64,000 nt of DNA from Burkholderia sp. SRS-W-2-2016 (GTDB lineage: Bacteria; Pseudomonadota; Gammaproteobacteria; Burkholderiales; Burkholderiaceae). The notes beneath the pieces were generated by a model. That model saw nothing but the letters and a program-made list of their open reading frames with translations. It was not told the DNA's origin and ran no database searches. Positions 36,739 through 45,409 of the stretch are shown here, piece after piece. Location of the stretch: the NCBI RefSeq assembly GCF_001931485.1, contig NZ_MSDV01000058.1, positions 1 to 64,000 on the forward strand. Direction: 5' to 3'. The translations under genes were made by a program, and so were the position numbers. The first letter of the stretch is position 1; every line of letters starts with the position of its first letter.

Positions 36739-37539
36739 ATGAGGTTTGGAGTGAAAACAACCACACACGCGCAGCACGTGCCCGCCGCATCCCCCGCAAC
36801 GCCCGAGCAGCAACCCAACCCCGCCGAACGCGCACGCGAGACGCCGGCCAAGGCGATGCCCGCCTACGAACAGATCAAACGCTACGTGCTCGAACGGATC
36901 GGCGAGGGCGTGTGGAAGCCGGGCGGCCTGATCCCGTCCGAAACGGAACTGGTCAAGGAATTCGGCGTCGCGCGGATGACCGTGTCGCGCGCGCTGCGCG
37001 AGCTGACCAGCGAGCGCGTGCTGACCCGCGTGCAGGGCTCCGGCACTTTCGTCGCGCCGCAACGCTATGAATCGACGGTGTTGGAAATCCGCAATATCGC
37101 CGATGAAATCGCCGCGCGCGGTCATCGTCATGCGGCCCGCGTGCTGACGCTCGAACCGAGCGACGACCCCGACGCGCTCGCGGCGCTCGGTCTCGCGAGC
37201 GGACCCGCGTTTCACTCCTGCATCGTGCACAGCGAGGAAGGCGAGCCGATCCAGTATGAGGATCGCTACGTGAATCCCCAGGTGTTTCCCGAGTACCTGC
37301 AACAGGACTTCTCGATCGAAACGCCGAATCACTACATGGTGCGGCTCGCGCCGATCCAGCGCGCGGAGTTTCGCATCTACGCGCAAAAGCCCGGCGCGCA
37401 GGTGCGCCGGCATCTGCTGATGGAGATCGGCGAACCCTGTCTGTTGCTGTGGCGGCGCACGTGGGTCGGCGAGCATGTCGCGACGTCGGTGCGGTTATGG
37501 CATCCGGCGTCGCGGTTTCATCTGGCGGGGACGGTGTAG
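36739..37539 (+). CDS. GntR-family (HutC/UTRA) transcriptional regulator
   Basis: A 266-aa regulator. A polar N-terminal extension is followed by the GntR winged helix (YEQIKRYVLERIGEGVWKPGGLIPSETELVKEFGVARMTVSRALRELTSERVLTRVQGSGTFV) and a UTRA effector domain (FHSCIVHSEEGEPIQYEDRYVNPQVFPEYLQQDFS). It closely resembles histidine-utilisation repressor HutC. Starts at ATG 36739 or GTG 36751 (GAGG six bases upstream) are both possible. It converges on a paralogous HutC-type gene 27 bp away. Confidence 0.88.
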   Translation: MRFGVKTTTHAQHVPAASPATPEQQPNPAERARETPAKAMPAYEQIKRYVLERIGEGVWKPGGLIPSETELVKEFGVARMTVSRALRELTSERVLTRVQGSGTFVAPQRYESTVLEIRNIADEIAARGHRHAARVLTLEPSDDPDALAALGLASGPAFHSCIVHSEEGEPIQYEDRYVNPQVFPEYLQQDFSIETPNHYMVRLAPIQRAEFRIYAQKPGAQVRRHLLMEIGEPCLLLWRRTWVGEHVATSVRLWHPASRFHLAGTV

Positions 37540-37566
37540 CGGGGGCGGCTTTTCGATTCCACCGCT

Positions 37567-38406
37567 TCAACCTTGGCGCTGCGACGTATTCGGCGAAAAG
37601 CGGCAACCGAGCCGGTAACGCGAACCGGGATGCACGAAGCGCGCGAACGTGACCGCGACGCCATTCGTCCACGTGCGGCGCGTGAGCGTCAGACACGGCT
37701 CCTGCGGATCGATTTCGAGTAGTTCGGCTTCGGCGCCGGTCGGTCGCGCGGCGTCGACCACGTGTTCGAGATCGTGCATCGGCACGACCGTCTGCAGATA
37801 TTCGGACGGCTTCAGCGCCGAGAAGTCGTGCTGCAGAAAATCCGGCGCGATCGCCGGATTCACATAGCGATCCTCCAACTGCACCGGCAAGCCGTTCTCG
37901 CGGTGCACGCAAGTCACATGAAACACCGATGCGCCCGGCGGCAAACCGAGCGCATTCGACACCGTCACCGACGCGCTCTCGCGTTGCAACAGCACCATAT
38001 CGCACCGATACGAATGACCGCGCGAGCGGATCTCGTCGCCGATATGGGCGATCATCAGCAGCGTGGATTGCGGCTTGTTCGGCGCGACGAAGGTGCCGAC
38101 TCCCGACACCCGCGTGACGAGCCCCGCGTCCGCGAGTTCGCGCAGCGCGCGATTCACGGTCATGCGCGATACGCCGAGCGTCGCGACCAGATCGAGTTCG
38201 GAGGGCAGCCGGTCGCCGGCACGGCGCTCGCCGGAATCGATGATCTGGCGGATATGCTGCTTGACCTGCTCGTAGCGCGCGGCCGGCGCCGCCTCGCCCG
38301 GGTGAGCGGCGTGAGCGGCACGGGCCAGGGCGCCGCTCGCGCCGCGCGCGCCGGCAACGGCTTTGCCGGGCTTGCCCTGGAGCTTGACGCGAGCGGTCGG
38401 ACTCAT
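37567..38406 (-). CDS. GntR-family (HutC/UTRA) regulator of the ABC transporter locus
   Basis: A 279-aa paralogue of the facing gene. It has a basic Ala-rich N-terminus, a winged helix (RYEQVKQHIRQIIDSGERRAGDRLPSELDLVATLGVSRMTVNRALRELADAGLVTRVSGVGTFVAP) and a UTRA domain (LPVQLEDRYVNPAIAPDFLQHDFSALKPSEYL). Its start overlaps the stop of the ABC ATPase gene by 4 nt, making it the last gene of the transporter operon. It is the best candidate to bind the twin GTATATAC sites before the operon's first gene. Confidence 0.9.
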   Translation of the reverse strand: MSPTARVKLQGKPGKAVAGARGASGALARAAHAAHPGEAAPAARYEQVKQHIRQIIDSGERRAGDRLPSELDLVATLGVSRMTVNRALRELADAGLVTRVSGVGTFVAPNKPQSTLLMIAHIGDEIRSRGHSYRCDMVLLQRESASVTVSNALGLPPGASVFHVTCVHRENGLPVQLEDRYVNPAIAPDFLQHDFSALKPSEYLQTVVPMHDLEHVVDAARPTGAEAELLEIDPQEPCLTLTRRTWTNGVAVTFARFVHPGSRYRLGCRFSPNTSQRQG

Positions 38407-39278
38407 AGCGGTTGCGCGTCGTCGGCGCCGCGCGTCCAGAACGCATTGCGGTCGAAATAGTTTTGCAGGAACTGCCGCAAACGCGGCTGCGCGGCATCGT
38501 GAAACACGTCGCGCGGTTTGCCCTGCACGGCGATGCGGCCTTGATCGATGAACACGACCTTGTCGGCGACCTGCGCGGCAAAGCCCATTTCATGCGTGAC
38601 CACCGCCATCGTCATGCCGTCGCGCGCGAGCTGCTTCATCACCTGCAGTACTTCGCCGACCAGCTCGGGATCGAGCGCCGAGGTCGGCTCGTCGAACAGC
38701 ATGATGTGCGGCTCCATGGCGAGCGCGCGCGCAATCGCCACGCGCTGCTGCTGACCGCCCGACAGCTTGGCCGGATACGCGTCGCCCTTGTGCGCGAGGC
38801 CGACCGTCTCCAGCATCGCATTGGCGCGGCGGCGCGCTTCGTCGCGCGGCAGCCGGCGCACTCGCAGCAGCGCTTCCATCACGTTGTCGAGTGCGCTCAT
38901 ATGCGGCCACAGATTGAACTGCTGAAACACCATGCCGACGTTGCGGCGCACGCGATTTATTTCGCCGTGCGAAGCACGCACGCGTTTGCCGTTGCGCTCG
39001 CTGTAGCCGAGCAGTTCGCCTTCGATCCGCACGTCGCCGTGATCGTAGGTTTCGAGCGCCGCGAGACAGCGCAGCAGCGTGCTCTTGCCGGAGCCCGACG
39101 GCCCGATGATGCAGACCACTTCGGAGCGCGCAATCTCCAGATCGACGCCGCGCAGCACTTCGACGTCGCCGAAGCGTTTGCGCAGATCGCGCACCTCGAT
39201 CAGCGGCGCGGCCGTGCTCGCGGCGTTGTCGACGTTCGCGGCGGACGCGGAAGAAGGCATGTCGGCGATGGCGTTCAT
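38403..39278 (-). CDS. Polar amino-acid-type ABC transporter ATPase
   Basis: A 291-aa ATPase of the GlnQ/HisP family: Walker A GPSGSGKST, Q-loop FQQFNLWPHM, signature LSGGQQQR, Walker B IMLFDEPTSALD and the family marker THEMGFA. A 25-residue Ala/Ser extension precedes the domain. It energises the two permeases encoded upstream in the operon. Confidence 0.94.
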   Translation of the reverse strand: MNAIADMPSSASAANVDNAASTAAPLIEVRDLRKRFGDVEVLRGVDLEIARSEVVCIIGPSGSGKSTLLRCLAALETYDHGDVRIEGELLGYSERNGKRVRASHGEINRVRRNVGMVFQQFNLWPHMSALDNVMEALLRVRRLPRDEARRRANAMLETVGLAHKGDAYPAKLSGGQQQRVAIARALAMEPHIMLFDEPTSALDPELVGEVLQVMKQLARDGMTMAVVTHEMGFAAQVADKVVFIDQGRIAVQGKPRDVFHDAAQPRLRQFLQNYFDRNAFWTRGADDAQPL

Positions 39279-39291
39279 AAGGGTTCCTGAA

Positions 39292-39954
39292 TCATGCCAT
39301 GAAGCGCGCGAGGCGGGACTCGGCCCACATCCCCGCGCGCGAGGTCAGCTCGACCAGCGCGAGGTAGCACACGCACAGCACCAGCAGGGTTTCGACGAAA
39401 GCGAAGGTGGCCGAACCGATGCCGGTCAGCACGAAGGTCAGTTCGGGCACGGTGACGATCGACAGCACCGCGGTTTCCTTGCTCAGCACGATGATCAGAT
39501 TGGTCAGCGCGGGCACGATCAGCACCAGCATCTGCGGCGCCTGAATACGCAGGATTGCTTGCCAGCGCGTCAGCCCCAGGCACGATGCCGCTTCCAGATG
39601 GCCGAGCGGCACCGACTGGAAACCGGAGCGGAATACTTCGGCGAAATACGCGCTGCCGTAGAGGCCCAAACCGACGATGCCGGCCGTCATCGGTTCGAGC
39701 GTCAGGCCGATCGACGGGCCGCCGTAGTACAGCAAAAACAGTTGCACCAGAAACGGCGTGCCACGAAACAGCTCGATATAGACGCGCAGCGCGGCACGCA
39801 CCCAGCGCCCGCAAAAGAGTTGCAGTACCGCGATCAGAAAACCGATCGCGAGACCGATCGCGACGCCGGCGGCCCAGCTGCCGAGCGTGGTCGCGAGACC
39901 GGCGGCGATCGGCTGCAGGTTGTGCGTGATGACGGTGGAATCGAACGTTTGCAT
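39292..39954 (-). CDS. Polar amino-acid-type ABC permease (HisQ/HisM family)
   Basis: A 220-aa inner-membrane protein with about five helices. The EAA loop reads GHLEAASCLGLTRWQAILRIQAPQM, and FRGTPFLVQLFLLYYGGP near residue 65 is typical for this family. It forms the channel together with the neighbouring permease. It is 13 nt from the ATPase gene. Confidence 0.92.
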   Translation of the reverse strand: MQTFDSTVITHNLQPIAAGLATTLGSWAAGVAIGLAIGFLIAVLQLFCGRWVRAALRVYIELFRGTPFLVQLFLLYYGGPSIGLTLEPMTAGIVGLGLYGSAYFAEVFRSGFQSVPLGHLEAASCLGLTRWQAILRIQAPQMLVLIVPALTNLIIVLSKETAVLSIVTVPELTFVLTGIGSATFAFVETLLVLCVCYLALVELTSRAGMWAESRLARFMA

Positions 39955-39980
39955 GGTGGGCTGCGCGTGGGCGGGGGCGG

Positions 39981-40631
39981 TCAGGCGTGCCGCAAACGAT
40001 GTTCGGCCGCGTGCGCGACGAGCGCGAGCGCGCCGCAGATCACGAAGTAGATCAGGCCGGCGGCGACATACGCTTCGAGCGGCCGGTAAGTGCTCGCGGC
40101 GATGTTCTGCGCGGTGCGGGTAATTTCGGCGACACCGACCACCGAAATCAGCGACGACGCTTTGATCAGCAGCACCATTTCATTGACCAGCGACGGCAGC
40201 GTCAGACGAAACGCCTGCGGCACCAGAATGCGCCGCAGCGTATCGAGCGGCGTGAGGCCGAGCATTCGCGCCGCTTCCAGATGGCCGGGCGGAATGCTCA
40301 GAAAGCCACCGCGCAGAATTTCGGCGATATACGACGCGGAGCACAGCGACACCGTGCTGATCGCGGCGACGAGCGGCGATACGTTGATGCCGGCGAACGG
40401 CAGCAGGTAGTAGACCAGCAGCAGCTGCACCAGCATCGGCACGCCGCGAAAGAAGAACACATAGGCGCCGCCGGCCAGCCGCGCCGCGCGATGCTGCGAT
40501 AGCCGCGCGCTGCACACCGCGATCGCGACGAAGAAACCGATCACGAGGCCGGTCAGCGAAATGCCGATGGTCGCTAGCGCGGCCTGCAGCAGCAGCGGCA
40601 GGCCCTGAACGAAGACGGTCGTATCGAACAT
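39981..40631 (-). CDS. Polar amino-acid-type ABC permease (HisQ/HisM family)
   Basis: A 216-aa permease paralogous to the next gene, with FRGVPMLVQLLLVYYLLPFAG and the EAA motif GHLEAARMLGLTPLDTLRRILVPQA. It lies between the binding-protein gene and the second permease in a five-gene operon. Two distinct permeases imply a heterodimeric channel. Confidence 0.92.
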   Translation of the reverse strand: MFDTTVFVQGLPLLLQAALATIGISLTGLVIGFFVAIAVCSARLSQHRAARLAGGAYVFFFRGVPMLVQLLLVYYLLPFAGINVSPLVAAISTVSLCSASYIAEILRGGFLSIPPGHLEAARMLGLTPLDTLRRILVPQAFRLTLPSLVNEMVLLIKASSLISVVGVAEITRTAQNIAASTYRPLEAYVAAGLIYFVICGALALVAHAAEHRLRHA

Positions 40632-40716
40632 GATGTGCCGGCCGGTGGGACGGGAAGGGCGGCGCGCGGCGAGATGCGGGGCGCCGCGCCGATGGTGCTC
40701 ATGGCACTCGCTGCGC

Positions 40717-41544
40717 TCAGTAATTCGGCGCCGGCAGCGTGGTCGGCATGTCCATCGCGACGCCGAACCATTTCTTCTGCAACGCGGCGAGGCGGCCGTC
40801 GTTGTGCATCTTCACGAGCGCCGCGTTGAACGCGTCGGCGAGCGGCTTGCTGTCGGCGTCCTTGCGCAGCGCGTACGCGAAGTACACCTTCGCGCCGAAC
40901 GGCGGCTGCACGACCGCGAACATTTCGGGGCGCTGCTTCGCGACATACGCGATATTGGTCATCGAGTTCGCGACCGCGGCGATGCGGCCGGCGGCGAGGT
41001 CCGCGTACGCCTGGTTGTTGTCCACGTATTCGCGGATTTCGGGCGGCTTGGGCAGCGTCGCGGTGTAGGCCTTCAGCTGGTCGAGCTGGGCCGAGCCCTT
41101 GCCCGCGCCGACCGTCTTGCCGGCGATATCCGCCGATTGCTTCAGCGACGTATCGTTCGCGCGCTTGAGCAGCGCGTCGGTCGCGTCGGCGACCGGCAGC
41201 GTGTACGTGTAGCGGTCCATGCGTGCCTTCGTGACCGTCAGCGGGCCGCCGACCATGTCGAACTTGCCCGCTTCGAGACCGGGCAGCACGCTCGGCCACG
41301 GCAGATCGATGAAGCGCACCTTCACGCCGATTTCCTTGCCGATCTCCGCGAACAGATCCTTGTTGAAGCCGGCCTGCTGACCGTTCTGCAGAAAGTCGAA
41401 CGGCGCGAACTGCATCTCGGTGCCGACCACCAGTTCACCGGCTTTTTTTACTTTGGCGAGCTGATCATCGGCATACGCGGCGACGCTGGCCGCGCACAGC
41501 GACAGCATGACCAGACCACATTTCCAGCCTGCAAGGATACGCAT
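40717..41544 (-). CDS. ABC transporter periplasmic binding protein (SBP family 3)
   Basis: A 275-aa exported protein. The signal peptide ends at AYA before DDQLAKVKKAGELVVGTEMQFAPFDF. The SBP_bac_3 domain contains GFNKDLFAEIGKEIGVKVRFIDLPWPSVLPGLEAGKFDMV. The ligand is unknown. The neighbouring dioxygenase and hydroxyacid dehydrogenase suggest an unusual amino acid or hydroxy acid. It is the first gene of the transporter operon, divergent from the catabolic genes. Confidence 0.92.
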   Translation of the reverse strand: MRILAGWKCGLVMLSLCAASVAAYADDQLAKVKKAGELVVGTEMQFAPFDFLQNGQQAGFNKDLFAEIGKEIGVKVRFIDLPWPSVLPGLEAGKFDMVGGPLTVTKARMDRYTYTLPVADATDALLKRANDTSLKQSADIAGKTVGAGKGSAQLDQLKAYTATLPKPPEIREYVDNNQAYADLAAGRIAAVANSMTNIAYVAKQRPEMFAVVQPPFGAKVYFAYALRKDADSKPLADAFNAALVKMHNDGRLAALQKKWFGVAMDMPTTLPAPNY

Positions 41545-41640
41545 GGGATTCTCCGGGGACGAACAGCGGTTCGAATGGCTGCAGTGTTTCTGGTCGGCAT
41601 GGAATGCGCGACGGCGACTGCGCGTTGCGCTTCCTGCCAG

Positions 41641-41654
41641 GCAGTATATACCGC
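41641..41654. promoter_or_regulatory. GTATATAC operator, copy 1
   Basis: The 11-base element GTATATACCGC (41644-41654), preceded by GCA, is the reverse complement of copy 2. It lies 100 nt upstream of the binding-protein gene. The TATA-centred palindrome resembles sites bound by HutC-type GntR regulators, one of which is encoded in the operon. Confidence 0.6.
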
Positions 41655-41739
41655 GTTTTCAGCGGAAAATAAATGCTCTCGCGAGTAGAGAAAAGCCCTG
41701 ATATCAAGGTGTGCGATGCAACTTGCCGCGCTGCTTTTG

Positions 41740-41757
41740 GCGGTATATACAACTGCA
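41740..41757. promoter_or_regulatory. GTATATAC operator, copy 2
   Basis: GCGGTATATAC (41740-41750) followed by AACTGC mirrors copy 1 in opposite orientation 96 bp away. It lies 109 nt before the dioxygenase gene. A symmetric pair could allow a GntR dimer to control both divergent operons. Confidence 0.6.
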
Positions 41758-41865
41758 ATGCAGCGGCGCGACCAGAGCTTTTCGTTTTGCCTCTCGCAGT
41801 GCGTTTCATCAGCGGAAACCGCCGTACCCGGACTCCATTCATCCGATTTTCGAAGGAGCAGTGCA

Positions 41866-42837
41866 ATGCCCGTGACCCGCATTCCGATCATCGATCTGGC
41901 CGGCGTACGCGCGCGCGATCCGCACGCGCTGCAACGCGTCGCGACGGAAATTCATGAAGCGTGTACGACGATCGGCTTTTTCTACATCGTCAATCACGGC
42001 GTGCCGCAAGCGACGATCGATGCGGCCGAGCAAGCCGCGCGCACGTTCTTCGCGTTTCCGGTCGAGACCAAACGGCGCGCGGCGGTCAATCGCCGGCATC
42101 GCGGTTTCAACGCGCTCGGCGACGCGACGATGTACCAGGCGAAGCGCCCCGATTACAAGGAGTTCTTCAGCATCGGCCTCGAATTGCCGGAGGACGATCC
42201 CGATGTAATGGCGGGCCAGGCGTTGCGCGGGCCGAACAACTGGCCGGATTTCATGCCGGAGTTGCAGCCGGCGCTGTACGGCTATTACGAAGCGCTCGGC
42301 GCGTGCGGCGCCGATCTGTTGCGCGCGGTCGCGCTGAGTCTCGGCGTCGATGCGGATTTTTTCGCGCCGCGCTACACGAAGCGGATGCAGCGCACGCAGA
42401 TGGTCTACTATCCGCCGCAGCCGCCGCAAGCGGATCAGGACCAGTTCGGCGTCGCGCCGCATACCGACTACGGCTGCATCACGCTGCTGTGGCAGGATCA
42501 GGTCGGCGGGTTGCAGGTGCGCGAAATCGCCAACGATACGTGGATCGAGGCGCCGCCTATTGAGGGCAGCTTCGTCGTCAACGTCGGCGATCTGCTCGCG
42601 CGCTGGACCAACGACCGCTTTCGCTCCACGTTGCATCGGGTGATCAATGCGTCGGGGCGCGAGCGCTATTCGATCGCGACGTTCTACGATCCGACCTACG
42701 GCGCGCTGGTCGATCCGCGCGAACTCGGCGCGAGCGACGCGCAGGTCAAATATCAGCCGGTGGCCGCCGGCGATTACATACTCGGCCGGATCAACGACTC
42801 GATGGGCTATCGGAAGAAACTCGCCGCCGCGTCGTAA
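41866..42837 (+). CDS. Isopenicillin N synthase-like Fe(II)/2-oxoglutarate oxygenase
   Basis: A 323-aa double-stranded beta-helix oxygenase of the plant-type 2OG/IPNS family. Iron ligands are H199 and D201 (APHTDYG) and H257 (STLHRV). R267 and S269 (RYSI) match the 2-oxoglutarate-binding RxS. The N-terminal DIOX_N region (IPIIDLAGV, GFFYIVNHGVP) is complete. AAGGAG lies before the ATG. It is 24 nt upstream of an FAD hydroxyacid dehydrogenase, suggesting sequential hydroxylation and oxidation of one substrate (inference). Confidence 0.9.
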   Translation: MPVTRIPIIDLAGVRARDPHALQRVATEIHEACTTIGFFYIVNHGVPQATIDAAEQAARTFFAFPVETKRRAAVNRRHRGFNALGDATMYQAKRPDYKEFFSIGLELPEDDPDVMAGQALRGPNNWPDFMPELQPALYGYYEALGACGADLLRAVALSLGVDADFFAPRYTKRMQRTQMVYYPPQPPQADQDQFGVAPHTDYGCITLLWQDQVGGLQVREIANDTWIEAPPIEGSFVVNVGDLLARWTNDRFRSTLHRVINASGRERYSIATFYDPTYGALVDPRELGASDAQVKYQPVAAGDYILGRINDSMGYRKKLAAAS

Positions 42838-42861
42838 GCCGGCCAACAACAGGATTACTGG

Positions 42862-44322
42862 ATGACAGATCAACGCATCACTCATGAGCCCGCGCAGATG
42901 CACGACCCTGCATCGGCCAATGCAACCGCGCCGCACGCGGCGAACCTCGACGCGACGCTCGACGCACTGCGCGCCGCGCTCGGCGCCGATGCGGTACGTG
43001 TCGGCGAGCAGATCGGCGAGCGCGCGCTGACCGATTGGACCCGGCACGAACCGACCCGGCCGGCGGCGTTGCTATTGCCGCGCACGGTTGAAGAAGTGTC
43101 GCGCGCGCTCGCGATCTGTCACGCCGCGCATCAACCGGTGGTGCCGCAAGGCGGGATGACCGGACTCGCGGGCGGCGCGATCGCGCGCGCGACCGATATC
43201 GCGTTGTCGCTCGAACGCATCAGCGGCGTCGAAGAACTCGACAGCGCGTCGGCGACGCTGACCGTGCGCGCCGGCACCACGTTGCAGGCCGCGCAGGAAG
43301 CGGCGGAGCAGGCGGGCTTCGAACTCGCGCTCGATCTCGGCGCGCGCGGCTCGTGCCAGATCGGCGGCAATCTGGCGACCAACGCGGGCGGCAACCGCGT
43401 GATCCAGTCGGGCACCGCGCGCGACCAGGTGCTCGGACTCGAAGTGGTGCTCGCCAATGGCGACGTGCTCACCTCGCTCGGCAAGATGGTGAAGAACAAC
43501 ACCGGCTATGATCTGAAGCACTGGTTCATCGGCTCGGAAGGCACGCTCGGCGTGATCACGCGCGCGGTGTTGCGGCTGCATCCGCGGCGGGCCGCGCGTC
43601 ATACCGCGCTGGTCGCGCTCGGCGATTACGACGCGGCGGTGAGCCTGCTGCGGCGTCTGGCGACGCGCTTCGGCAACGACATCGGCGCATTCGAAATCAT
43701 GTGGCCGGACTTTTACGATTTCGGCGTGAAGCTGACCGGCACGCGCTCGCCGTTCGCGGTCGCGCATCCGCTCTATGCATTGATCGAACACGCGGGCTTC
43801 GATGCCGACGACGACGGCTCGCGTTTCGCGCAGGCGCTGACCGACGCGCTCGAAGCGGGCGCGTTGCGCGACGCGGTGATCGCGCAGTCGGTCGCCGATG
43901 CGCGCGCGCTATGGGCGATCCGCGAATGCACGGCGGAGTTTCCGGTGCGGCTCGATCCGATCAACTTCGACGTGAGTTTGCCGATCGGCGAGATCGGCGC
44001 GTTCGTCGAGCGTTGCCGCGCGGCGTTGAACGAACGCTGGCCCGGCAACGAAGCGTATTTCTTCGGCCATATCGGCGACTCGAATCTGCATCTGACGGTG
44101 GACGGCGGTTCGGTGCCCGGCGTCGATCATCATGCGGTCTATGCGTTCGTCTACGAGATGCTCGGGCCGTTGCGCGGGTCGGTATCGGCCGAGCATGGGA
44201 TCGGTTCGCTGAAGCGCGAGTTTCTGCCGATCTCGCGCTCGCCGGCGGAACTGGCGGCGATGGTCGCGATCAAGCGCGCGCTCGATCCGCACGGCATTCT
44301 GAATCCGGGCAAGCTGTTTTAA
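42862..44322 (+). CDS. FAD-linked D-2-hydroxyacid dehydrogenase (GlcD/D-lactate/D-2-hydroxyglutarate type)
   Basis: A 486-aa flavoprotein. It has a PCMH-type FAD domain (VVPQGGMTGLAGGA; GARGSCQIGGNLATNAGGNRVIQSGTARDQVLGLEVVLANG) and an FAD-oxidase C domain ending EHGIGSLKREFLP...ALDPHGILNPGKLF. GHIGDSNLHL holds the likely metal/substrate-binding histidine. The family oxidises D-lactate, glycolate or D-2-hydroxyglutarate. Operonic with the dioxygenase gene. Confidence 0.9.
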   Translation: MTDQRITHEPAQMHDPASANATAPHAANLDATLDALRAALGADAVRVGEQIGERALTDWTRHEPTRPAALLLPRTVEEVSRALAICHAAHQPVVPQGGMTGLAGGAIARATDIALSLERISGVEELDSASATLTVRAGTTLQAAQEAAEQAGFELALDLGARGSCQIGGNLATNAGGNRVIQSGTARDQVLGLEVVLANGDVLTSLGKMVKNNTGYDLKHWFIGSEGTLGVITRAVLRLHPRRAARHTALVALGDYDAAVSLLRRLATRFGNDIGAFEIMWPDFYDFGVKLTGTRSPFAVAHPLYALIEHAGFDADDDGSRFAQALTDALEAGALRDAVIAQSVADARALWAIRECTAEFPVRLDPINFDVSLPIGEIGAFVERCRAALNERWPGNEAYFFGHIGDSNLHLTVDGGSVPGVDHHAVYAFVYEMLGPLRGSVSAEHGIGSLKREFLPISRSPAELAAMVAIKRALDPHGILNPGKLF

Positions 44323-44373
44323 CGGCGGCGCTAGCGGCTGTTGCAGCAGGTGGTGCTTAGGCGGCTTCTTGAT

Positions 44374-44394
44374 AGGCGGCCTGAGCGGCCGCCT
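44374..44394. terminator. Hairpin between convergent genes
   Basis: A perfect 8-bp stem (AGGCGGCC / GGCCGCCT) with a 5-nt loop lies 51 nt after the dehydrogenase gene and 29 nt after the stop of the convergent ModA-like gene. There is no strong T-run on either strand. Confidence 0.45.
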
Positions 44395-44400
44395 GTGCAA

Positions 44401-44433
44401 TCAATGCGCGATCAATGTGCGATCAACGCGCAA
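44401..44433. repeat. Three 11-bp tandem repeats over a stop codon
   Basis: TCAATGCGCGA, TCAATGTGCGA and TCAACGCGCAA are consecutive 11-mers. The third contains the stop codon of the minus-strand ModA-like gene, so the gene's end lies inside the array. Confidence 0.75.
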
Positions 44434-45205
44434 TCACCGGATCGAGCCCGGTCGCGCGCACCGTGTCCTGCGCCGCCGGCGACGCGAGATAGTCGAGTAA
44501 CGCTTTGGCTTCGCGCGGATGCGGCGCATTCACCGGAATGCCGGCGGCGAAGCGCGTGACCGATTGCACCGAATCGGGAATCTTGCCGACGAAGGTCACG
44601 CCCTTCACCGGCAGCAATTCGCTGACCTGCTGAAAGCCGATGTCGTATTCGCCGCTCGCGACGACCGACGCGACCGGAATCTTCGGCACCATCTTCGCTT
44701 TCGGGCCGACCTGATCTTCTATCCCGAGCTTTTTGAACATCTCGCGCTGGATGTAGACGCCGCTCGCGCTATCCGAATACGCAATCGACTTCGCGTGCAA
44801 CAGTGTGTCCTTCAAGCCCTCCACCGTGCTGATGTCGGGCTTCGGCGCGCCCTCGCGCACGACCATGCCGATCGGCGAATCGGCGAGTTCGACGCGCGAG
44901 GCCGGAATCACCTTGCCTTGCTTGATCAGATCGTCGAGCGCATAGCCGACCATGATCACGACATCCGCGGGTTCGCCGCGCGCGAGCCGGTTCGGGATCG
45001 CTTCGGGTGCCTGACCCATCGACGGCCCGAGAATCGTGTCGAGCGTGTTGCCGGTCGAGGCCGCGAACTTCGGCCCGAGCTGTTTATACGCGGCGGTGAA
45101 GCCGCCCGAGGTCATCACGCGAAGTTCGGCCGCCTGCACGCTGGTGGCGGCGACGCTGTTGCCGAGCAGTGCGGCGGCGAAAATTGACAGCAGGATTTTT
45201 TTCAT
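44423..45205 (-). CDS. ModA-like (SBP family 11) periplasmic binding protein
   Basis: A 260-aa exported protein with a signal peptide (MKKILLSIFAAALLGNSVAATSVQA). The molybdate-binding-like domain contains LRVMTSGGFTAAYKQLGPKFAASTG, GEPADVVIMVGYALDDLIKQG and AYSDSASGVYIQREMFKKLGI. No ModB or ModC follows, and the group often appears as orphan ModA-like proteins binding organic or oxyanion ligands. The ATG at 45205 directly begins the signal peptide; 12 upstream codons are rejected. Confidence 0.85.
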   Translation of the reverse strand: MKKILLSIFAAALLGNSVAATSVQAAELRVMTSGGFTAAYKQLGPKFAASTGNTLDTILGPSMGQAPEAIPNRLARGEPADVVIMVGYALDDLIKQGKVIPASRVELADSPIGMVVREGAPKPDISTVEGLKDTLLHAKSIAYSDSASGVYIQREMFKKLGIEDQVGPKAKMVPKIPVASVVASGEYDIGFQQVSELLPVKGVTFVGKIPDSVQSVTRFAAGIPVNAPHPREAKALLDYLASPAAQDTVRATGLDPVIAR

Positions 45206-45361
45206 CGGAATCCGGTGGGAGTGCGAAAGAGTTGTAGGCACAACGAAAGCGCGGCGTGCCCGCGCTTTGGCTGCGCAGCAGGAACCATACCGGAATGAAC
45301 GCGCGACGAGAACCCGCCGCGCGCGGACGGCATGCAGATGACCCGCGATGCATCGGCTGCC

Positions 45362-45391
45362 GCGTTGCGTTGCGTTGCGTCGCGTTGCGTT
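45362..45391. repeat. GCGTT pentanucleotide repeat, six units
   Basis: Six pentamers in a row (the fourth is GCGTC) lie in the gap just beyond the stop codon of the GMC-fusion gene. They are noncoding and could be slippage-prone. Confidence 0.8.
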
Positions 45392-45409
45392 TCGTGCGCG
45401 GCGCCGCCG

